A stretch of 9,573 bases of DNA from Anaerolineae bacterium (GTDB taxonomy: Bacteria > Chloroflexota > Anaerolineae > Aggregatilineales > Phototrophicaceae), in contig JADLHH010000067.1 of the NCBI GenBank assembly GCA_020848855.1, positions 1 to 9,573 on the forward strand, in the 5' to 3' direction. Position numbers and translations under genes: made by a program. Positions 7,028-9,573 of the stretch are shown here, one piece after another. The notes beneath the pieces were generated by a model. It worked only from the letters and a program-made list of their open reading frames with translations. It had not been told where the DNA came from and searched no databases. The number at the start of each line of letters is the position of its first letter. Position 1 is the first letter of the stretch.

Positions 7028-8131
7028 TTATTTCAGCAACACCATATTGTTACGATGGATTACCGCATCACCGTAACTATACCCTAGAATTTCCGAGATT
7101 TGTGTAGATTTCACTCCACACAATTTTCTAACCGCGCTGCTGTCATAGCTGGTCAGCCCGTGCGCGATGATTTTTCCGTCCGGCGCAATCACGGACAGCG
7201 TTTCGCCCCGGCTGAATTCGTCCAGCACGGCGGTGACGCCCACCGGCAGCAGACTCGCCCCGCCGGTCATCAATTTGCGCGCTGCCCCGGCATCCACCGT
7301 GAGCGCGCCGTGCGGCTTTTCCACCAGCAGCCAGCGCTTGCGGCTTTCCAGCGGCGTCGGCGCGGCGGCGAAATGCGTCCCGACTGTTTCATCCTGCAGG
7401 ATGCGCGCCAGCACGTCCGGTTCCCTGCCGCTGGCGATGCGCGTCGGCACGCCCCCCCGGCTGGCAAGCTGCGCCGCCTGAATCTTGGTCACCATGCCGC
7501 CGGTTCCTAAGCCCGTGCCCGCGCCGCCCGCCAGCGCCCACGTCGTCTCGTCGATATGCTCGACTCGCTCGATCAGGCGGGCGTCCTTATGCTGGCGCGG
7601 GTCGGCGGTGAACAAGCCCGGCTGATCGGTCAATAGGATGAGCAGGTCGGCTTCGATCAGCGTGGCGACCAGCGCCGATAGATTATCGTTGTCGCCGATG
7701 CGGATTTCGTGGGTGGCGGTGGTGTCATTCTCGTTGATGACCGGGATAATGCGCTGGTCGATCAGTGTCAGGAGTGTGTCGCGGGCGTTCAGGAAACGGG
7801 TGCGGTTGCCGAGGTCGTCGCGCGTCAGCAGCACCTGCCCGACGACGATCTGGAAGATGTCGAACAGCTCGCCGTAAATCTGCATCAGCCGGCTTTGCCC
7901 GACGGCGGCGAGCATCTGCTTGGTCGGCACGCTGCGCCCGAAGTCGGAGAAGTTCAGCCGTTCGCGCCCGGCAGCGACCGCCCCCGACGATACCAGCGCG
8001 ATCTCGTGCCCCGCCTGGTGCAGCTTCGCCGCCTGCTGGACGATGCCGAGCATGTGCTGGCGGCTCAGGTGGGTCGTGCCATCGGTCAGGATGCTGGTGC
8101 CGACTTTGATGACGATGCGCTGGTTCTGCAT
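7028..8131 (-). CDS. proB: Glutamate 5-kinase with C-terminal PUA domain
   Basis: A 367-residue protein, the same length as the classical enzyme. It phosphorylates the gamma-carboxylate of glutamate with ATP, the first and usually proline-inhibited step of proline synthesis. The amino-acid kinase domain (about 1-260) shows IKVGTS (8-13), VSSGAVAAG (47-55), INENDT (132-137), IGDNDNLSA (145-153), LTDQPGL (167-173) and GTGGMVTKIQAA (209-220). Residues about 275-355 (GALTVDAGA..KL, SLLPVGV, RGETLSV, AHGL..YDS) form a PUA domain. The start is set at 8131 because GGAGGAAGGGGAG lies immediately before it and MQNQRIVIKVGTS is the expected N-terminus. The frame stays open 29 codons further up, but that part crosses the ribosome site and a likely -10. 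It is followed by proA on the same strand. Confidence 0.97.
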   Translation of the reverse strand: MQNQRIVIKVGTSILTDGTTHLSRQHMLGIVQQAAKLHQAGHEIALVSSGAVAAGRERLNFSDFGRSVPTKQMLAAVGQSRLMQIYGELFDIFQIVVGQVLLTRDDLGNRTRFLNARDTLLTLIDQRIIPVINENDTTATHEIRIGDNDNLSALVATLIEADLLILLTDQPGLFTADPRQHKDARLIERVEHIDETTWALAGGAGTGLGTGGMVTKIQAAQLASRGGVPTRIASGREPDVLARILQDETVGTHFAAAPTPLESRKRWLLVEKPHGALTVDAGAARKLMTGGASLLPVGVTAVLDEFSRGETLSVIAPDGKIIAHGLTSYDSSAVRKLCGVKSTQISEILGYSYGDAVIHRNNMVLLK

Positions 8132-8149
8132 GATCTCCCCTTCCTCCAG

Positions 8150-8179
8150 ATTATAGTCGCGGGGCGATTGTGCCGTCCA
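8150..8179 (-). promoter_or_regulatory. proB: Likely proB promoter with very short leader
   Basis: On the minus strand TATAAT (8155 down to 8150) is a perfect -10. TGGACG (8179 down to 8174) resembles a -35 with an 18-base spacer. Transcription would start near 8143, leaving a leader of only about 12 bases that still contains AAGGGGAG (8142 down to 8135) as ribosome site. Confidence 0.5.
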
Positions 8180-8228
8180 TGCTGAATAGACAGGGAAGTA
8201 GAAGGGCGAACGCATCAAAATATCCCTT

Positions 8229-8246
8229 CTCTTGGCGCACTTGGCG
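8229..8246. repeat. Nonamer repeat, cluster A (CGCCAAGNN type)
   Basis: Two adjacent 9-base units on the plus strand, CTCTTGGCG (8229-8237) and CACTTGGCG (8238-8246), read CGCCAAGTG and CGCCAAGAG on the minus strand. The same unit recurs at 8337-8362. Confidence 0.6.
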
Positions 8247-8251
8247 TCAGA

Positions 8252-8280
8252 GTAGTTTCAAGACCAACACGTGAAACTAC
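8252..8280. repeat. Perfect inverted repeat
   Basis: GTAGTTTCA (8252-8260) and TGAAACTAC (8272-8280) are perfect 9-base arms around an 11-base loop. No T run follows on the minus strand (transcript direction), so a terminator is unlikely. It could be an operator, or an mRNA stem in the aldolase 3' region. Confidence 0.55.
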
Positions 8281-8307
8281 CTCCCAATCGCTAACCTGCC
8301 CTTGTAG

Positions 8308-8327
8308 GGGCGCAGCACGCTGCGCCC
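8308..8327. repeat. GC-rich near-palindrome (REP-like hairpin)
   Basis: GGGCGCAGC (8308-8316) and GCTGCGCCC (8319-8327) are perfect 9-base arms with a 2-base centre. On the plus strand ATTTTC follows, and on the minus strand there is no T run. Short GC palindromes of this kind are often dispersed in intergenic regions. Copy number elsewhere cannot be judged here. Confidence 0.6.
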
Positions 8328-8336
8328 ATTTTCTGG

Positions 8337-8362
8337 TTCTTGGCGTTCTTGGCGACTTGGCG
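8337..8362. repeat. Nonamer repeat, cluster B (CGCCAAGAA type)
   Basis: TTCTTGGCG occurs twice in tandem (8337-8345, 8346-8354), followed by an 8-base variant ACTTGGCG (8355-8362). On the minus strand this reads CGCCAAGT, CGCCAAGAA, CGCCAAGAA. It is the same unit as cluster A, 90 bases away. Confidence 0.65.
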
Positions 8363-8387
8363 GTTCAAATAGGTTTTGATGCGTTTG

Positions 8388-8414
8388 CTCGGTGCTCTCT
8401 GCGGTCTCTGTGGT
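8388..8414. repeat. Second nonamer family (ACCACAGAG type) at the aldolase stop
   Basis: Three tandem 9-base units on the plus strand, CTCGGTGCT, CTCTGCGGT and CTCTGTGGT (8388-8414), read ACCACAGAG, ACCGCAGAG and AGCACCGAG on the minus strand. The array starts within one base of the aldolase stop codon (8416-8414). Confidence 0.55.
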
Positions 8415-9079
8415 TACACCGTCATCTGCACCGGCTGCCCCGTGCGCACGCTGGTGACGATTGCCCGTAGCGCCCGCGCCCGCTGCGCCACGCGCTCCAG
8501 CGGCATCGAGCCGTCGCCCGTCAGCCACGCTGCCATGCCGCAGGCGACCGCGCCCGCCTTCAGGAAGTCGCCCACGTTCTGGTCGGTCATGCCGCCGTTG
8601 CACATGAACTGCATGTGGCTGAGCGGTCCGCGCACTGACTTGAAGTAGTCGAGTCCCAGCGAGCCGATCGGGAAGATTTTTAGCAGCTTCACGCCCATCG
8701 CCCAGGCGTCCACACATTCGGTCGGCGTAATCACGCCGGGGGCAATCATCACGTCCGCCGCCTGCGCCAGCGCGACCACGTCGCGGTTGAACGACGGCGC
8801 GACGATGAAGTCCGCGCCCGCGTCGAGCACGCGCTTCGCCGTTTCGGCGTCCAGCACCGTCCCCAGCCCGGAGACGACCGCGTCGCCGAATTCGCGCTTG
8901 GCTGCCTGCATCGCTTCAATCGCCCGCTCGGAGTTCATGGTGAATTCGAGCACGTCGATCTGCCCGGCGTCGAGCAGGACGCGCACGTTTTCCAGCGCGA
9001 CATCCGGCGGGAAGCGACCACGCATCCCCGCCATCAAGCCGCCCTGAACGATCCGATCATAGGCTGTCTGAGCATCCAT
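8414..9079 (-). CDS. KDPG/KDPGal-family class I aldolase
   Basis: A 221-residue (beta/alpha)8 aldolase of the family of Eda (KDPG/hydroxyoxoglutarate aldolase) and DgoA (KDPGal aldolase). These cleave 2-keto-3-deoxy sugar-acid phosphates to pyruvate plus an aldehyde by a Schiff-base lysine. Visible are MRG..PPD (R20), LEFTMNS with catalytic Glu E45, GLGTVL (71-76), APGVITPTE (113-121), Schiff-base K134 in LLKIFP, and NGG (161-163). In E. coli Eda as I recall it, E45 is followed by VTLRT. Here Arg is replaced by Asn (N49-S50), as in the EIPLNS stretch of DgoA. A Ser expected in the phosphate site is Ala in CGMAAW (180-185). Sugar-acid specificity is therefore uncertain and may be DgoA-like. 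The ATG at 9079 has AGGAG (9087-9091) with 7-base spacing. No dehydratase or sugar-acid kinase is nearby. Confidence 0.88.
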   Translation of the reverse strand: MDAQTAYDRIVQGGLMAGMRGRFPPDVALENVRVLLDAGQIDVLEFTMNSERAIEAMQAAKREFGDAVVSGLGTVLDAETAKRVLDAGADFIVAPSFNRDVVALAQAADVMIAPGVITPTECVDAWAMGVKLLKIFPIGSLGLDYFKSVRGPLSHMQFMCNGGMTDQNVGDFLKAGAVACGMAAWLTGDGSMPLERVAQRARALRAIVTSVRTGQPVQMTV

Positions 9080-9106
9080 CCCATTTCTCCTGATTTTGGC
9101 GCGGTG

Positions 9107-9115
9107 ATTGTAACA
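9107..9115 (-). promoter_or_regulatory. Extended -10 promoter of the aldolase gene
   Basis: On the minus strand TGTTACAAT gives a TACAAT -10 (9112 down to 9107) with the TGn extension. The -35 region (TTTCCC near 9135-9130) is weak. Transcription would start near 9100, about 20 bases before the ATG, leaving AGGAG in the leader. The element lies in the 56-base gap after the receiver gene. Confidence 0.45.
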
Positions 9116-9135
9116 GAAGATAGCGCGGGGGGAAA

Positions 9136-9540
9136 TCAGCTAAACGCTTCCCAGACCTGCTCGCCGGAAAGCACGCGGTCGACCATCTCGCCGAACAGAC
9201 GGCGCGGCAGCGGCTTGACGATCAACCCGGCAAAGCCGGCGCGCTGGGCGCGCTTGCGCACGGCGTTGTCGTCCGCCGATGTCAGGGCGACCACCGGAAT
9301 CCCGCTCGCGGTCGGGTCGGTGCGGATGCGCTTCTGAATGCTGAAGGCGTTGCCTTGCGTCAGGTCGATGTTGAGTAAAATGAAGTGGGGAAGGGGATTC
9401 ATGCTGCGCACCTGCTCAAGCACGTCGGCGCCGGTGGTGTTCCGTTTGAAGCGGATACCCAGGTCGCGCAGAATCGAGGACAGCGTCACCAGGCTGTGCG
9501 CGTCATCCTCGACGATGAGTGCCCACGTTTCTTCCAGCAC
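9136..9540 (-). CDS. Degenerate stand-alone receiver protein (Asn at phospho-acceptor site)
   Basis: 134 residues with the receiver fold: IVEDD (E11, D12, D13), T87 in VVALTSAD, and K109 in LIVKPLP. At the place of the phospho-acceptor the sequence reads PHFILLNIDLTQGN, so Asn57 stands where Asp is normal, with an Asp two residues later (D59). It probably cannot be phosphorylated in the usual way and may act as a pseudo-receiver, or D59 may take over. The start is a GTG at 9540 with GGAG at 9-base spacing (and AAGGA closer in). The frame has no stop up to the right edge (11 more codons), so an earlier start or an N-terminal domain outside the window is possible. No output domain follows. It lies 56 bases upstream of the aldolase on the same strand. 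Confidence 0.82.
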   Translation of the reverse strand: MLEETWALIVEDDAHSLVTLSSILRDLGIRFKRNTTGADVLEQVRSMNPLPHFILLNIDLTQGNAFSIQKRIRTDPTASGIPVVALTSADDNAVRKRAQRAGFAGLIVKPLPRRLFGEMVDRVLSGEQVWEAFS

Positions 9541-9573
9541 GATCCTTGACTCCAGGTAAACTGATGTCGCATC

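Noticed and set aside
8132..8218. 29-codon N-terminal extension of proB from an upstream ATG
   Set aside because: The extension crosses a strong ribosome site and a perfect -10, and the protein from 8131 already has the exact length and N-terminus of glutamate 5-kinase.
8229..8414. Possible CRISPR array in the aldolase-proB gap
   Set aside because: The units are 8-9 bases in direct tandem, with no 25-40 base repeats, no regular unique spacers and no cas genes.

Overview
The window is 9.6 kb of GC-rich bacterial chromosome with nine protein genes and short gaps, one gene of which runs off the left edge. No rRNA, tRNA, CRISPR array, transposase or phage gene was seen. The gene content and the nonamer repeats in one gap (CGCCAAGNN and CACAGAG-like units beside a GGGCGCAGC hairpin) look to me like a filamentous, heterotrophic member of the Chloroflexota (Anaerolineae-like). 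This is an inference from style and not proof of taxonomy.

Left part (1-1596, minus strand): two overlapping genes for E1-alpha and E1-beta of a branched-chain 2-oxoacid dehydrogenase, with beta cut by the window edge. They are read from a near-ideal extended -10 promoter in the 290-base divergent gap (1597-1886), which is flanked by a small inverted repeat.

Middle (1887-4091, plus strand): a membrane histidine kinase with a six-helix N-terminal region and no recognisable sensor domain, followed by a receiver-domain protein with a 107-residue Ala/Pro/Glu/Val-rich tail. They form a probable two-gene signalling unit. It ends in a strong intrinsic terminator and a second, bidirectional hairpin (4111-4215) facing the convergent gene set.

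Right part (9540 down to 4327, all minus strand): a degenerate receiver with Asn at the phospho-acceptor position, a KDPG/KDPGal-family aldolase, proB, proA, a canonical stand-alone receiver 8 bases after proA, and a lipid (diacylglycerol-type) kinase. ProB and ProA carry out the first two dedicated steps of proline synthesis, glutamate to glutamate-5-semialdehyde. The 282-base gap between the aldolase and proB is full of short tandem repeats and hairpins and contains a likely proB promoter. The aldolase also has its own likely extended -10 promoter.

The most unusual theme is three different receiver-only proteins within about 6 kb, next to one orphan-like membrane kinase and mixed with amino-acid, sugar-acid and lipid metabolism. 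One has a long disordered tail, one is canonical, and one lacks the phospho-acceptor Asp. I did not find a clearly new multi-gene defence or mobile system.
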